Source: Sphingomonas sp. C3-2 | GTDB taxonomy: Bacteria; Pseudomonadota; Alphaproteobacteria; Sphingomonadales; Sphingomonadaceae | Direction: 5' to 3' | Assembly: GCF_033025475.1 (NCBI RefSeq) | Contig: NZ_CP130322.1 | Span: 2,054,001-2,118,000, forward strand | Length of the DNA: 64,000 nt | Shown here: in pieces, positions 47,151-55,741 of the stretch | Numbering within the stretch: position 1 is the first letter of the stretch | How the letters are laid out: each line of letters starts with the position of its first letter | Position numbers and translations under genes: made by a program | Notes under the pieces: generated by a model | The model's input: the letters and a program-made list of their open reading frames with translations, nothing else | What the model was told of the DNA's origin: nothing | Databases searched by the model: none

Positions 47151-47855
47151 ATGGAGTTAGAAAAAATAACTAACGTGAAAAATTCTGCCAAAAAGCGCGG
47201 GTTCGACGACGCGTGCGGCATGGCCCATGGCCTTGAACTATTGGGGGACCGCTGGGCGCTGTTCGTCGTGCGCGAGCTTATGCTGGGTCCGCGCCGATTT
47301 GGGGATCTGCGCGCCGACCTGCCCGGAATCAGCGCCAATGTGCTCGCCCAGCGCCTGACCGAACTGGAAGCGAACGGAATCGTCGTGCGCGGCAAATTGC
47401 CACCGCCCGCCAGCGTCCCGGTCTATGGTCTGAGCGAATGGGGGTATGAGGCCGAACCGATCGTGCAGGAACTCGGGCGCTGGGCCGCGCGCTCGCCGCG
47501 CCATGATCCCACCCTGCCGATCAGCGGCGTCTCGATCCTGCTGTCCTTCCGCACAATGATTGACCGCAAAGCCATTGGCGATCTGGTGCTGGCGGTCGGC
47601 TTCCGCTTTGGCGAAGACGAATATCTGGGCCATCTGGGCGCGGACGGGTTTTCGGTCGGGCGCGGCGCGGCCGATGCGGGCGATATCGTCTTTGTGGGCA
47701 CACCCAGTGTGCTCGCTGGCTTTGTCTATGGCGGTGCGCCGCTCGCCGAACTTGCTGAAAGCGGCGCGCTGCACCTCATGGGCGATCCCGCGCTCGCCGC
47801 GCGTTTTGCCGCGCTGTTCGTGCTGCCGCCGAAATTCGTGCCCCCGCCGCGCTGA
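47151..47855 (+). CDS. HxlR-family regulator with SCP2-like C-terminal domain
   Basis: A 234-residue regulator. The winged-helix HxlR domain spans about 12-105: the family Cys and GMAHGLELLGDRWALFVVRE, then LMLGPRRFGDLRADLPG and ISANVLAQRLTELEANGIV. Residues 120-230 resemble a sterol-carrier (SCP2)-like pocket, which could sense a hydrophobic ligand. It is divergent from the VOC/GST/SRPBCC cluster, its likely target. An inverted repeat GTTAG-N9-CTAAC lies within the first codons (47156-47174) and could be an autoregulatory site. Confidence 0.88.
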   Translation: MELEKITNVKNSAKKRGFDDACGMAHGLELLGDRWALFVVRELMLGPRRFGDLRADLPGISANVLAQRLTELEANGIVVRGKLPPPASVPVYGLSEWGYEAEPIVQELGRWAARSPRHDPTLPISGVSILLSFRTMIDRKAIGDLVLAVGFRFGEDEYLGHLGADGFSVGRGAADAGDIVFVGTPSVLAGFVYGGAPLAELAESGALHLMGDPALAARFAALFVLPPKFVPPPR

Positions 47856-47869
47856 CGGGGGTTGGGGCA

Positions 47870-48838
47870 TCAGCCTTGCAGATGCGCGGTTTCGGGCACC
47901 GGGGTCAGCGCGCGCCCATCCCGGAACCAGGCGATCAGATTGTCGGCGACCAGCCGCCCCATCGCCGCGCGCGTATGCGCCGAGGCCGACCCGATATGCG
48001 GCAGCAATACCACCCCGGGCAGGCCGAGCAGCGCCGCCGGCACATTAGGCTCGTCCTCATAGACGTCCAATCCGGCCACCAGAATCGTGCGGTTTCGAAG
48101 CGCCTCGATCAGCGCGTCCTGATCGACGACGCTGCCGCGCGCGACATTGATGAACACCCCCTCGGGCCCCAGCGCCTTTAGCACCCCGGCATCGATGATA
48201 TGCCGCGTTGCCGCGCCGCCGGGCAGGATGGCGATCAGCACGTCGCACGCCGCCGCCAGCTCCCTGGCGCTCGGATAATAGGGATAGCCGACGCCCGGCT
48301 GGCGGTGGCGACCATGATAGGCGATATCGACGCCGAACCCTTCCAGCCGCCGGGCGATCGCCTTGCCGATGCTGCCCAGCCCGACAATCCCGATTGTGCG
48401 GCCGCGCAGCGTGGGGGAAAGCGGAAAGGCGCGTTCGGTCCACAGCCCGTCGCGCAGGAAACGGTCGGCTTGCGGGATCTGGCGCAGGGTCGCGATCAGC
48501 AGCCCGATGGTGAAATCGGCTACCTCGTCGTCGAGCACGCCCGGGGTGTTGGTGACCATCACGTCGCGCGCCGCAGCAGCCGCCACGTCGACATTGTCAT
48601 AGCCCACGCCAAAGCTCGCGATGACTTCCAGATTGGGCAGCTTCTCGATCAGTTCGGCGCCCAGCCGGCCATAGAGTGTGCTCGTCGCGACACCCCGGAT
48701 GCGCTCGCCCTGCTCGGCAAGGAAGCGTTCGGGATCGGGCTGTTCCCACAGCGCGTGGAGCGGGATGCCCTCGGCCTTGAGGGGGGCGATGACCGCATCG
48801 GTCATCGGCGCGGGAAGCAGGATGTCGGTCGCCTTCAT
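47870..48838 (-). CDS. D-2-hydroxyacid dehydrogenase (glyoxylate/hydroxypyruvate reductase-like)
   Basis: A 322-residue NAD(P)-dependent enzyme. The nucleotide-binding motif GIVGLGSIGKAIARRL lies near 140-156, and catalytic Arg, Glu and His are in INVARGSVVD, DVYEDEPNVP and LLPHIGSA. SFGVGYDNVD is a further signature. ATG 48836-48838 gives the usual length; a GTG at 48892 would overlap the upstream stop (GTGA) and add 18 residues. It reduces a 2-keto acid such as glyoxylate or hydroxypyruvate; the exact substrate is unknown. Confidence 0.92.
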   Translation of the reverse strand: MKATDILLPAPMTDAVIAPLKAEGIPLHALWEQPDPERFLAEQGERIRGVATSTLYGRLGAELIEKLPNLEVIASFGVGYDNVDVAAAAARDVMVTNTPGVLDDEVADFTIGLLIATLRQIPQADRFLRDGLWTERAFPLSPTLRGRTIGIVGLGSIGKAIARRLEGFGVDIAYHGRHRQPGVGYPYYPSARELAAACDVLIAILPGGAATRHIIDAGVLKALGPEGVFINVARGSVVDQDALIEALRNRTILVAGLDVYEDEPNVPAALLGLPGVVLLPHIGSASAHTRAAMGRLVADNLIAWFRDGRALTPVPETAHLQG

Positions 48839-48888
48839 GCCGCCGCTATACGCGCCATCGGCGCCGCATGCGTCCTGTTTTTGTGCGC

Positions 48889-49938
48889 TCACGCCACCAC
48901 GGGTTCAAGGATGCGGATCGTGCCCGCCGCCGCGTCGATCTCGGCCTCGGCGCCCACGGGAATGCTGAACTGGTTGGCGATATGCCCGATCTGCGCGCCC
49001 TGAAAGGCGGGGATGTCAAGCGGGCGCAGATGCTGCTCCAATATCTGGGAAAGCGTGAAGCCGCCATAGGACGGGCCACTGGCGCGGCAGCTTGTGCATT
49101 GCCCGAACACCACCCCGGCCAGCCGGCCGAGCACGCCCGCCAGCGCCAGCTGGGTGAGCATCCGGTCGATCCGGTATTCGGCCTCGTCGACATCCTCGAG
49201 GAACAGGATCGCGCCGTCGAAATCGGGCAGATAGGGCGTGCCCATCAGCGCGGCGAGCACGGTCAGATTGCCTCCGATCAGCCGCCCACGCGCGGTGCCG
49301 GGGGTCAGCGTGCGGATGCGCCCGCTGCGCTGGACCAGCCTGTCCTCCGCGCCCGCCGGATTGGCGAGCACGGGCGTCGCACCCTCGAAAACGAGGCTGC
49401 GAAACGCATCCCAGGAAAATCGCCCCCAGGAACTTGCGGCATTGGGGCCGTGGATCGTCGTGAACCCGGCGCGCGCGGCAAAGGCGAGGTGGAGCGCGGT
49501 GATGTCGCTGAATCCGATCAGCAGCTTGGGGTTTTTGCGGATGGCGGTGAAATCGAGATGCGGCAAAATCCGCGCGCAGCCCCATCCGCCGCGCACCGCA
49601 AACACCGCGCGCACTTCAGGGTCTGCGTACATCGCATTGAGATCGGCGGCGCGCTCCGCATCGGTGCCCGCCAGATAGCCATGGCGCGCGGCAACGAACC
49701 GGCCCGGTTTGGGGACAAGCCCCATGGCGCGGATCGTGTCCTGCACCAGCGCCAGATCGAACGCATCGTCGGTAAAGCCCGCCGGTTCGACCAGCCCGAC
49801 AACATCGCCGGCGTGCAGTCGGGGCGGTTTGCGCAGCGTTGGCCGCGGCGCGGCCCCCGCCGGGCGCGTCGCAAGCGTTGCGGCAACGGCGCCCATCGCG
49901 CCAAGGGCGGTTCTTCTATCGAGCATTTTGAAGGTCAT
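48889..49938 (-). CDS. ldcA: LD-carboxypeptidase (peptidase S66) with Tat-like leader
   Basis: A 349-residue enzyme of murein recycling that removes the terminal D-Ala from tetrapeptide stems. The start is ATG 49936-49938 (MTFKMLDRRTALGAMG); the leader DRRTALGAMGAVAATLA looks like a twin-arginine signal, although most LdcA enzymes are cytoplasmic. Catalytic Ser lies in IGFSDITALH near residue 144; acidic and His partners lie in LFLEDVDEAEY and QIGHIANQFSIP. FAVRGGWGCARILPHLD matches the family N-domain. Confidence 0.91.
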   Translation of the reverse strand: MTFKMLDRRTALGAMGAVAATLATRPAGAAPRPTLRKPPRLHAGDVVGLVEPAGFTDDAFDLALVQDTIRAMGLVPKPGRFVAARHGYLAGTDAERAADLNAMYADPEVRAVFAVRGGWGCARILPHLDFTAIRKNPKLLIGFSDITALHLAFAARAGFTTIHGPNAASSWGRFSWDAFRSLVFEGATPVLANPAGAEDRLVQRSGRIRTLTPGTARGRLIGGNLTVLAALMGTPYLPDFDGAILFLEDVDEAEYRIDRMLTQLALAGVLGRLAGVVFGQCTSCRASGPSYGGFTLSQILEQHLRPLDIPAFQGAQIGHIANQFSIPVGAEAEIDAAAGTIRILEPVVA

Positions 49939-50040
49939 AACAGCATCGACGGGACGCATATAGCGCTATCCATCGTCCGCGGGGCCGGATAGCCTGCCGC
50001 GCGCAATCGACTGATGCGGCAACGGACAGGGGAGACGGGG

Positions 50041-51594
50041 ATGACGGATCGCGACAACGACAAAACGGCCTCGATCGATCGGCGGACGATGATCAAGGCG
50101 GGCGGCGCGGCCGCCGCGCTGCTCGCGCCCGGGGTGGCGCAGGCGGCCTCCGTCAATGCCGACCGCGCCGCCGTGCTGGCCGCGATTGACGCGCATCAGG
50201 ATGCGGCGGTGCAGCGGCTGGCCGATTGGATCAAGCTGCCCTCGATCGCCGCCGAACAGCGCAATATCGATGAGGGCGTCGCGCATATGATCGCGCTCGC
50301 GCGCGATGCGGGGTTCCAGTCGGCCAAAGCGATCCCCACCGGCGGCGTGCCCTCGGTGTTCGCTACGCTCGACGCCGGTGCAAAGCACTGGATCGGCGTC
50401 TATTTCATGTACGACGTCAAGCAGTTCGATCCGGCCGAATGGAGCTCGCCCCCGCTCGAGGCGCGGCTTGTTGATCGGCCCGGCCTTGGCCAGGTGATGG
50501 TCGGGCGCGGCGCGGTCAATCAGAAGGGCCCCGAAATGGCCTTTCTCGCGGCGGTGCGCGCGTTCAAGGACAGCGGCAGGGAGCTGCCGGTCAACATCGC
50601 GCTCATCGCGGAAGGGGAGGAAGAGATCGCCTCGCCCAATTTCCCCAAGGCGATCAGCCATCCCGATGTGCTTGCGACGATGGAACGCTGCATCGGCGTG
50701 TTCATTCCCTCGGCCAGCCAGTCGCCCGAGGGCACGAGCACGCTGACATTGGGCGCCAAGGGCGCGGTCGAGCTCGAGCTGATCTCGAGCGGCGAACGCT
50801 GGGGGCGCGGCCCCACCAAGGATATCCATTCCAGCAACTATGCCCGGGTCGACAGCCCCGCCTGGCGGCTGGTTCAGGCGCTCGATACGCTGATGAAGCC
50901 CGATGGGCACACCATCGCGGTCGAGGGCTGGTACGACAATGTCCAGCCGCTGTCGCCGCGTGAAAAGGCACTGATCGCCGAAACCGCGAAGCGGACGAGC
51001 GAGGACGAGGTGAAGAAGCAACTGGGCGTCAGCCGCTGGATCAACGACGAGCCCTGGCAGCAGGCGCTCGAACGCCTCGCCTCGCAGCCGACGATCAACA
51101 TCCAGGGGCTCGTCGCGGGCTATACCGGCCCCGGCGGCAAGACGATCCTGCCGCACCGCGCGGCCGCGAAGATGGAATTTCGCCTGCCCCCCGCGATGAC
51201 CAAGGAAGAGGCGATCGCCAAGTTCACCGCGCATCTGAAGAAACATGGCTTCGAGGATCTGGAAGTGAAGGTGACGGGCGGGTACGGCCCCACCAGCACG
51301 CGCGAGGACAGCGCGCTCGTCCGCGCCGAAAAGGCGGTGATGGAACGGCTGGGCGTGCCCTATACGATCATCCCGCGCAGCGCGGGATCGTGGCCCGGCG
51401 TGGTCTTTTCGGGTCCGCCGCTCAACTTGCCCGCCGCGCAATGGGGCATGGGCCATGGCAGCGGCGCGCACGGGCCCGACGAATATTTCCTGATCAAGAG
51501 TTCCAACCCCAAGGTGATGGGCATGGCCGGCGCCAGCAAGGCCTATGCCGAACTCCTCTACGAACTCGCCAATCAGGCCTCGATCCGCGCCTGA
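50041..51594 (+). CDS. M20-family peptidase-like protein with altered metal ligands
   Basis: A 517-residue exported protein. ATG 50041 follows a purine-rich GGGGAGACGGGG; the leader includes DRRTMIKAGGAAAALLAPG, a twin-arginine-type signal. The M20 fold is clear (LADWIKLPSIAAE, GEEEIASPNF, the lid domain with VSRWINDEPW, and MGHGSGAHGPDEY). However, the first metal His, normally in GHYDV, is Met in VYFMYDVKQ, and the bridging Asp, normally GRGxxDDKG, is Asn in GRGAVNQKGP. Two of five expected ligands are therefore changed. It may still bind one metal, use a different mechanism, or have lost peptidase activity. Confidence 0.88.
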   Translation: MTDRDNDKTASIDRRTMIKAGGAAAALLAPGVAQAASVNADRAAVLAAIDAHQDAAVQRLADWIKLPSIAAEQRNIDEGVAHMIALARDAGFQSAKAIPTGGVPSVFATLDAGAKHWIGVYFMYDVKQFDPAEWSSPPLEARLVDRPGLGQVMVGRGAVNQKGPEMAFLAAVRAFKDSGRELPVNIALIAEGEEEIASPNFPKAISHPDVLATMERCIGVFIPSASQSPEGTSTLTLGAKGAVELELISSGERWGRGPTKDIHSSNYARVDSPAWRLVQALDTLMKPDGHTIAVEGWYDNVQPLSPREKALIAETAKRTSEDEVKKQLGVSRWINDEPWQQALERLASQPTINIQGLVAGYTGPGGKTILPHRAAAKMEFRLPPAMTKEEAIAKFTAHLKKHGFEDLEVKVTGGYGPTSTREDSALVRAEKAVMERLGVPYTIIPRSAGSWPGVVFSGPPLNLPAAQWGMGHGSGAHGPDEYFLIKSSNPKVMGMAGASKAYAELLYELANQASIRA

Positions 51595-51603
51595 CGCATA
51601 CCT

Positions 51604-51630
51604 CCCGTCGCCGTGTCATGCGGCGACGGG
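51604..51630. other. Perfect 10-bp hairpin downstream of the M20-like gene
   Basis: CCCGTCGCCG (51604-51613), loop TGTCATG, CGGCGACGGG (51621-51630). No T-run follows. It could protect the M20-like mRNA end or attenuate reading into the next gene. Confidence 0.6.
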
Positions 51631-51683
51631 GGGCACTGAAAATTCCAAAGAAAATAGCGAAAAAACAACGAGGGAGAGGCACA

Positions 51684-52067
51684 ATGCCCGACAATATCGA
51701 GCGTATCCGCGAGTTTTGCGATGTCTGGTCGTCGCTGGATGCCGACCGGATCGTCGCGTTCATGACCGAGGATTGTTTCTATCACAACATCCCGATCGCG
51801 CCCGTGACGGGGCATGCCGCGATCCGCGCGTTCCTCAGCGAATTCCTCAAAATGGCGGATGCGTGCGAATTCGTCGTCCACGCCATCGGCGAAACCGCAG
51901 ACGGCGCGGTGATGACCGAGCGGGTCGATCGCTTCCGCGCCAACGGCCAATGGATCGATCTGCGCGTGATGGGGATATTCGAGCTGCGCGACGGGCTGAT
52001 TTCCAGCTGGCGCGATTATTATGATCAGGCGGAAATGGAGCGCCAGCTCGCACAGGTCGTCGCCTAG
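51684..52067 (+). CDS. Limonene-1,2-epoxide hydrolase-like (SnoaL/NTF2-fold) protein
   Basis: A 127-residue protein of the limonene-epoxide hydrolase group. Its catalytic Asp-Arg-Asp residues appear in MTERVDRF and ISSWRDYYD. Other family text: FCDVWSSLDADRIVAFMTED and VTGHAAIRAFL. These enzymes open epoxides with water directly, without a covalent intermediate. The ribosome site is AGGGAGAGG; the start is ATG 51684. It is 89 bp after the M20-like gene. Confidence 0.88.
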   Translation: MPDNIERIREFCDVWSSLDADRIVAFMTEDCFYHNIPIAPVTGHAAIRAFLSEFLKMADACEFVVHAIGETADGAVMTERVDRFRANGQWIDLRVMGIFELRDGLISSWRDYYDQAEMERQLAQVVA

Positions 52068-52079
52068 GACGGCCTGCCC

Positions 52080-52113
52080 CTGTGCGGACGGGCGGCATCG
52101 CGCGCCCGCACAG
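52080..52113. terminator. Convergent hairpin after the epoxide hydrolase-like gene
   Basis: CTGTGCGG (52080-52087) pairs with CCGCACAG (52106-52113), with a GC-rich loop that can fold further. It separates the epoxide hydrolase-like gene from the convergent MFS gene and is followed by AAAAGGGG rather than T's. Confidence 0.45.
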
Positions 52114-52121
52114 AAAAGGGG

Positions 52122-53378
52122 TCAATGCCCGGCGCTGCTCGGTTCGCCCTCCGCAAGCGCGGTGCCCGCGGTCTCGGGAATGGCGAAATAGATGAGCGGC
52201 AGCCCCAGAAAGCCGACCAGCCCCAGCCATTGCCCCGCCGCCGCGACCGATCCGGCCTGCACCGATACCCAGCCGAACAGCATCGGCGCGATCACCATGC
52301 CCCAGCGCCCGAGCAGATTATGGCACCAGCCATTGGCGGCGGCGCGGATTGCGGTCGGAAACAGCTCCGAATTCAGCGTGAAGCCTATGGTCCAAATGCC
52401 AAGCATCGCCTGCAGCCCGACCCAGCACAGCGCGATCGTCCACCAGTCCGTTGCGGCATAGCATTGCAGCGTCAAAACCGCAGTCATGCCGAGAAAGATC
52501 ATCGCCGTCCTGCGCCGTCCGATCCCGTCCATCAGCCAGCCCGCGGCGATATAGCCGATAAAGGCCGAGGCGAACCCGGCAGGCGCGATCTTGGCGAGGT
52601 CGAGCGCGGTCCAGCCGCGTTCGTTGAGCACATAGAAGGAAAAGAAGAAGCTGCTCACCGCCGAGGCGAAGTTGATCACGAACCACAGCCCGCTCATCGC
52701 AACGAAGCGGCCGCGCATGCCCGGCCGGGTGAGCGCGCGGAATTCGTCGGCAAAACCGGTCTTGTCGGGCGTGCTTGCGCGGCGCTGGGTGAAGGCGGGG
52801 GTTTCACGCAATTTCCAGACCATGATCGGCAGCACGAGCAGCGGCGCGGCGCCGACGATGAACAGCATGCGCCAGCCAAGCGCCGATCCTTCGGCGGGCG
52901 CCAGCAACAGCATGGGAAGCGCCGCCCCCACGCTGCCCGCCGCGCCCAATATCCCGATCGCGCGCCCGCGCAGATGGGCGGGCAGGGTTTCGCTGACGAT
53001 GACATAGGCGGTGGCGATCTGCGTCACGAGCAGCAGGCGGGTGACGAACTGGATCGCGGTATAGCTCGGCAGATCGGGCGCCAGCGCGGTCGCGACCGAT
53101 CCGATCGAAAAGCCGGTGACCGACAGCAGCATGATCGGCCGCCGCCCCCAACGATCGGCCAGCCGCAGCAGAAACCACGCCGCGATCGCCCCCATGCCGA
53201 TCATCGACAGCGCCCGGCCCAGCTGCTGCGCATCGGCCCCGAACGTCTTGCCCGCATGCGGCAGCACGACGCTCGTCACATTGACGTCGAACCCTTCGAA
53301 CATGACGGCAAAGGCCAGCATGCCCAGCAGCCCCAGATGCGCGGCGGTGAAACGGTCCGCTTTTTGATGTCCCCGGAT
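52122..53378 (-). CDS. MFS transporter with no canonical start codon at its conserved N-terminus
   Basis: A major facilitator transporter of the aromatic-acid/sugar type: LAFAVMFEGFDVNVTSV in helix 1 (with the conserved Asp), LADRWGRRPIMLLS, LGIWTIGFTLNSELFPTAIR, and 12 helices. The first ATG in frame (53319-53321) lies inside helix 1. The open frame extends about 35 codons further back to a stop at 53427-53429 without ATG, GTG or TTG. A GGGAGAG purine tract precedes an ATC codon (53376-53378) at normal spacing, as though a start ATG had changed to ATC. I have drawn the gene from that ATC; expression is uncertain. Confidence 0.75.
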   Translation of the reverse strand: MRGHQKADRFTAAHLGLLGMLAFAVMFEGFDVNVTSVVLPHAGKTFGADAQQLGRALSMIGMGAIAAWFLLRLADRWGRRPIMLLSVTGFSIGSVATALAPDLPSYTAIQFVTRLLLVTQIATAYVIVSETLPAHLRGRAIGILGAAGSVGAALPMLLLAPAEGSALGWRMLFIVGAAPLLVLPIMVWKLRETPAFTQRRASTPDKTGFADEFRALTRPGMRGRFVAMSGLWFVINFASAVSSFFFSFYVLNERGWTALDLAKIAPAGFASAFIGYIAAGWLMDGIGRRRTAMIFLGMTAVLTLQCYAATDWWTIALCWVGLQAMLGIWTIGFTLNSELFPTAIRAAANGWCHNLLGRWGMVIAPMLFGWVSVQAGSVAAAGQWLGLVGFLGLPLIYFAIPETAGTALAEGEPSSAGH

Positions 53379-53447
53379 TTTCGCTCTCCCGATACGCCGC
53401 GCGCTGCATGCGCCTGGCGCTTTTCCTTATGTTTTCATGCGGCGCCG

Positions 53448-53855
53448 TTATCTTTCGATCAGCTGCTTGAGCCGGCGTAGATCGCCGACCACCCATTTGG
53501 CATCGGCGGAAAACCGCTCGTCATCCATTTCCGGCTGACGGAACAGCGTCAACATAACCTCGGCACCGGCCCCATTTTCGATGACGCGCAAGGGGACATG
53601 GACGACGTTCCCCGTGCCGAGATCGACCCAGTGATCCATCACGCCATGATCATTATGCGGTGAGAAGCGGATGCGGACCGCGCCCTCGGGCCCCTCCGCG
53701 CGCCAGTGTGCGCCGTCCTGTTCCAACGCCGCTTCCGACAATCCCGATGCCCAGCGCGGGAAGAATTCGGGGCGCCAGATACGTTCGTAGAGCGTCCGCC
53801 AATCGCAGGCGATCGATACGCTGAAGGTCCGCGCGGGCAACATCTCATTCTCCAT
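53448..53855 (-). CDS. SRPBCC-family small-ligand-binding protein
   Basis: A 135-residue protein of the START/polyketide-cyclase fold. ATG 53853-53855 (MENEMLPARTFSV) is taken as start; a TTG 9 nt further back is possible. Visible features: SIACDWRTLYERIWRPEFFP, HWRAEGPEGAVRIRF, DHWVDLGTGNVVHVPLRV and FRQPEMDDERFSAD. It stands alone; no function can be named. Confidence 0.82.
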   Translation of the reverse strand: MENEMLPARTFSVSIACDWRTLYERIWRPEFFPRWASGLSEAALEQDGAHWRAEGPEGAVRIRFSPHNDHGVMDHWVDLGTGNVVHVPLRVIENGAGAEVMLTLFRQPEMDDERFSADAKWVVGDLRRLKQLIER

Positions 53856-54099
53856 CTTGAGCAACCAGATACCCCTTTAGGCGCGTGCGCCGCGTGACGC
53901 GAGCGTCGATGGGACGTGCCTTTGCTGCCCTGGTATCGTCTGCCGAAGAGCTGGCGAAGGGTTCTAATTCAATATGTTGATCGATGATTGTCCATCACGG
54001 ATAAGGCCGAAGGAAGGATTTAGAGGACGGTTCGACCATCCGCCCGATCGAGCGTTCGATCAGCTTCCGTATGATTTTCAAACGATAAGGAAAAAATTG
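53856..54099. other. Noncoding gap before tRNA-Thr
   Basis: A 244-bp stretch with no supported gene. It is less GC-rich toward the tRNA and contains a TTTTCAAACGATAAGG patch just 3' of the tRNA in its own direction, but no strong hairpin and T-run could be seen. Confidence 0.6.
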
Positions 54100-54175
54100 T
54101 GGTGCCGCTTAGGTGACTCGAACACCTGACCCCCGCATTACGAATGCGATGCTCTACCAACTGAGCTAAAGCGGC
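54100..54175 (-). tRNA. tRNA-Thr(CGT)
   Basis: Minus-strand sequence starts GCCGCTTTAGCTCAGTTGG and ends with an encoded CCA (54100-54102). The anticodon stem TCGCA/TGCGG closes loop TTCGTAA, anticodon CGT, reading ACG threonine codons. The acceptor stem GCCGCTT pairs with AAGCGGC, and the T-arm GTTCGAGTC is intact. Confidence 0.96.
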
Positions 54176-54340
54176 GCAGGCCCATATGGGCGTCTGAGGT
54201 GGCAGCGCTTAACAGCGTGTTTGGCGGAGCACAAGCCGGTTCTGATCAAAGCCGCGTCGATTTTTGAAAATCGCGCACGCTTAACCATCCGACAACCTTG
54301 TTGCCTGACAATGGCATGCAGGCTTTTGGGCTGAGTGGGG

Positions 54341-55645
54341 ATGGACATGGATAGTGTGCGCGAGTTTTCGGATGGCGATGTCGTCACGTTCCTCGAGGAT
54401 GGCGATGACATTGCGCCCGGCGGCGTCGAAAGCCCGCTGATCGTCGATGTCGACGAACGCCGCATGCAGGTGCGCGCCTATCACCATTGGGCCTCGCTTC
54501 TGAACGGGCGCGATCTGCCCTCGATCGAGGATCTGGAGCCCAAGGATCTCGTCGATTTCGGCCCGCACAGCGTGCTGATGGATTTCACCGCCGGCGCCGA
54601 AACCCCCGTTGTCGCCTATCTCGGCGGCGCGCTGCGCAGCGCGTGCGGGCTCGACGGCATCCCGCTCCAGTCGGTGGCGGACGTGCCGGGCGGGTCGCTC
54701 CTGTCGCGGCTGACCGACCATTATCTCCAGATTATCGCCAACCGCGCGCCGGTGGGGTTCGAGGCGGAGTTTCGCACGCGCGACGGCGTCGACACGCTCT
54801 ATCGCGGCATATTGATGCCCTATTCGTCGGACGGCGACACGATCGATTTCGTCTACGGCGTGATCAACTGGAAGGAACTCGCCGATTCGGGGCTTGAGGA
54901 AGGTCTCGCGCGCGAAATGGATGCTGCCATGCCGGACCCGGCGGGCGGACTGGTGCTCAACCGGTCGGACGATCCGCAAACCAGCACCACCGCGCATGTC
55001 TTCGTCGCCGATCAGGGCGCCGACGATGATACGGTGCCGGCGCTTCCTCCCATGATCCATGATTCGGGGCTGGGCGATTTGCTGGCCGCCGCGCGGCAGG
55101 GGGCCGATGCCGTGCGCATCGCCGATGGGCGCAGCCGCGCCGCGCTCTACCGGGCGCTCGGGCTCGCCTATGATTTCGCGCTGGTGAGCGAGGCCCGCGC
55201 GGGCGAATATGCCGATCTGCTCGACGATGCCGGGCTCAAGGTCCAGGCGCGCGCGCCGATGACGCCGATCGTCAAGCTCGTCTTCGGTATCGATTACGAC
55301 AAGACCCGGCTCACCGAATTCGCCGCCGCGCTGGCGCATGCGCGGCGTATGGGGCTCGGCGTCGCGCAACTCGCCGGTTATCTCGAATCGCACCCTGGCG
55401 GTTTGAAGGCGGTGGTTCGCGCCGAACGTCAGGCGCGCGCGCCCGAAGGCCGCACCGCGCCGGTGGAAGAAGCGGTGGCGCAGCTGCGCCGGATGCCGCC
55501 GCGCGCGATCGTCCAGATGGATCCGGGCGACGATGAATTCGTTCTGCTCGTTGCGCGCCGGGTCAGCGAAACCGGGCTCGCGGTGCTTGGGTCGGTACAG
55601 GATGAAAGCCTCGTCGCACGCGCCGTACGGGTGGCCGGGAAATAG
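54341..55645 (+). CDS. PAS-domain protein of unknown function beside gdhZ
   Basis: A 434-residue soluble protein starting at ATG 54341 (MDMDSVREFSDGD). Residues about 45-185 form a PAS_5-type domain: AYHHWASLLNGRDLPSIEDL, DFGPHSVLMDFTAG, AYLGGALRSACG, and FVYGVINWKELAD. The C-terminal half is helical and Ala/Arg-rich (AALYRALGLAYDFALVSEAR) and recognised as no known domain. It lies 96 bp upstream of gdhZ on the same strand. In Caulobacter a PAS protein (MopJ) works alongside GdhZ in cell-cycle control, so a regulatory link is possible, but homology to MopJ is not established. Confidence 0.82.
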   Translation: MDMDSVREFSDGDVVTFLEDGDDIAPGGVESPLIVDVDERRMQVRAYHHWASLLNGRDLPSIEDLEPKDLVDFGPHSVLMDFTAGAETPVVAYLGGALRSACGLDGIPLQSVADVPGGSLLSRLTDHYLQIIANRAPVGFEAEFRTRDGVDTLYRGILMPYSSDGDTIDFVYGVINWKELADSGLEEGLAREMDAAMPDPAGGLVLNRSDDPQTSTTAHVFVADQGADDDTVPALPPMIHDSGLGDLLAAARQGADAVRIADGRSRAALYRALGLAYDFALVSEARAGEYADLLDDAGLKVQARAPMTPIVKLVFGIDYDKTRLTEFAAALAHARRMGLGVAQLAGYLESHPGGLKAVVRAERQARAPEGRTAPVEEAVAQLRRMPPRAIVQMDPGDDEFVLLVARRVSETGLAVLGSVQDESLVARAVRVAGK

Positions 55646-55741
55646 TCTTTTTGGTGGGTTGAGATCGCCGCCTGCCCGTCGCATAGTCGCGCAATAATAT
55701 TACGCGCCAGTGTTCAAGGCGCGGAAGCAGGCGGAGTATTC

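Noticed and set aside
54281-55684. A 467-codon antisense frame over the PAS protein gene
   Set aside because: It has no domain signature and only reflects third-position GC bias; the sense frame has PAS-type motifs and a sensible start.
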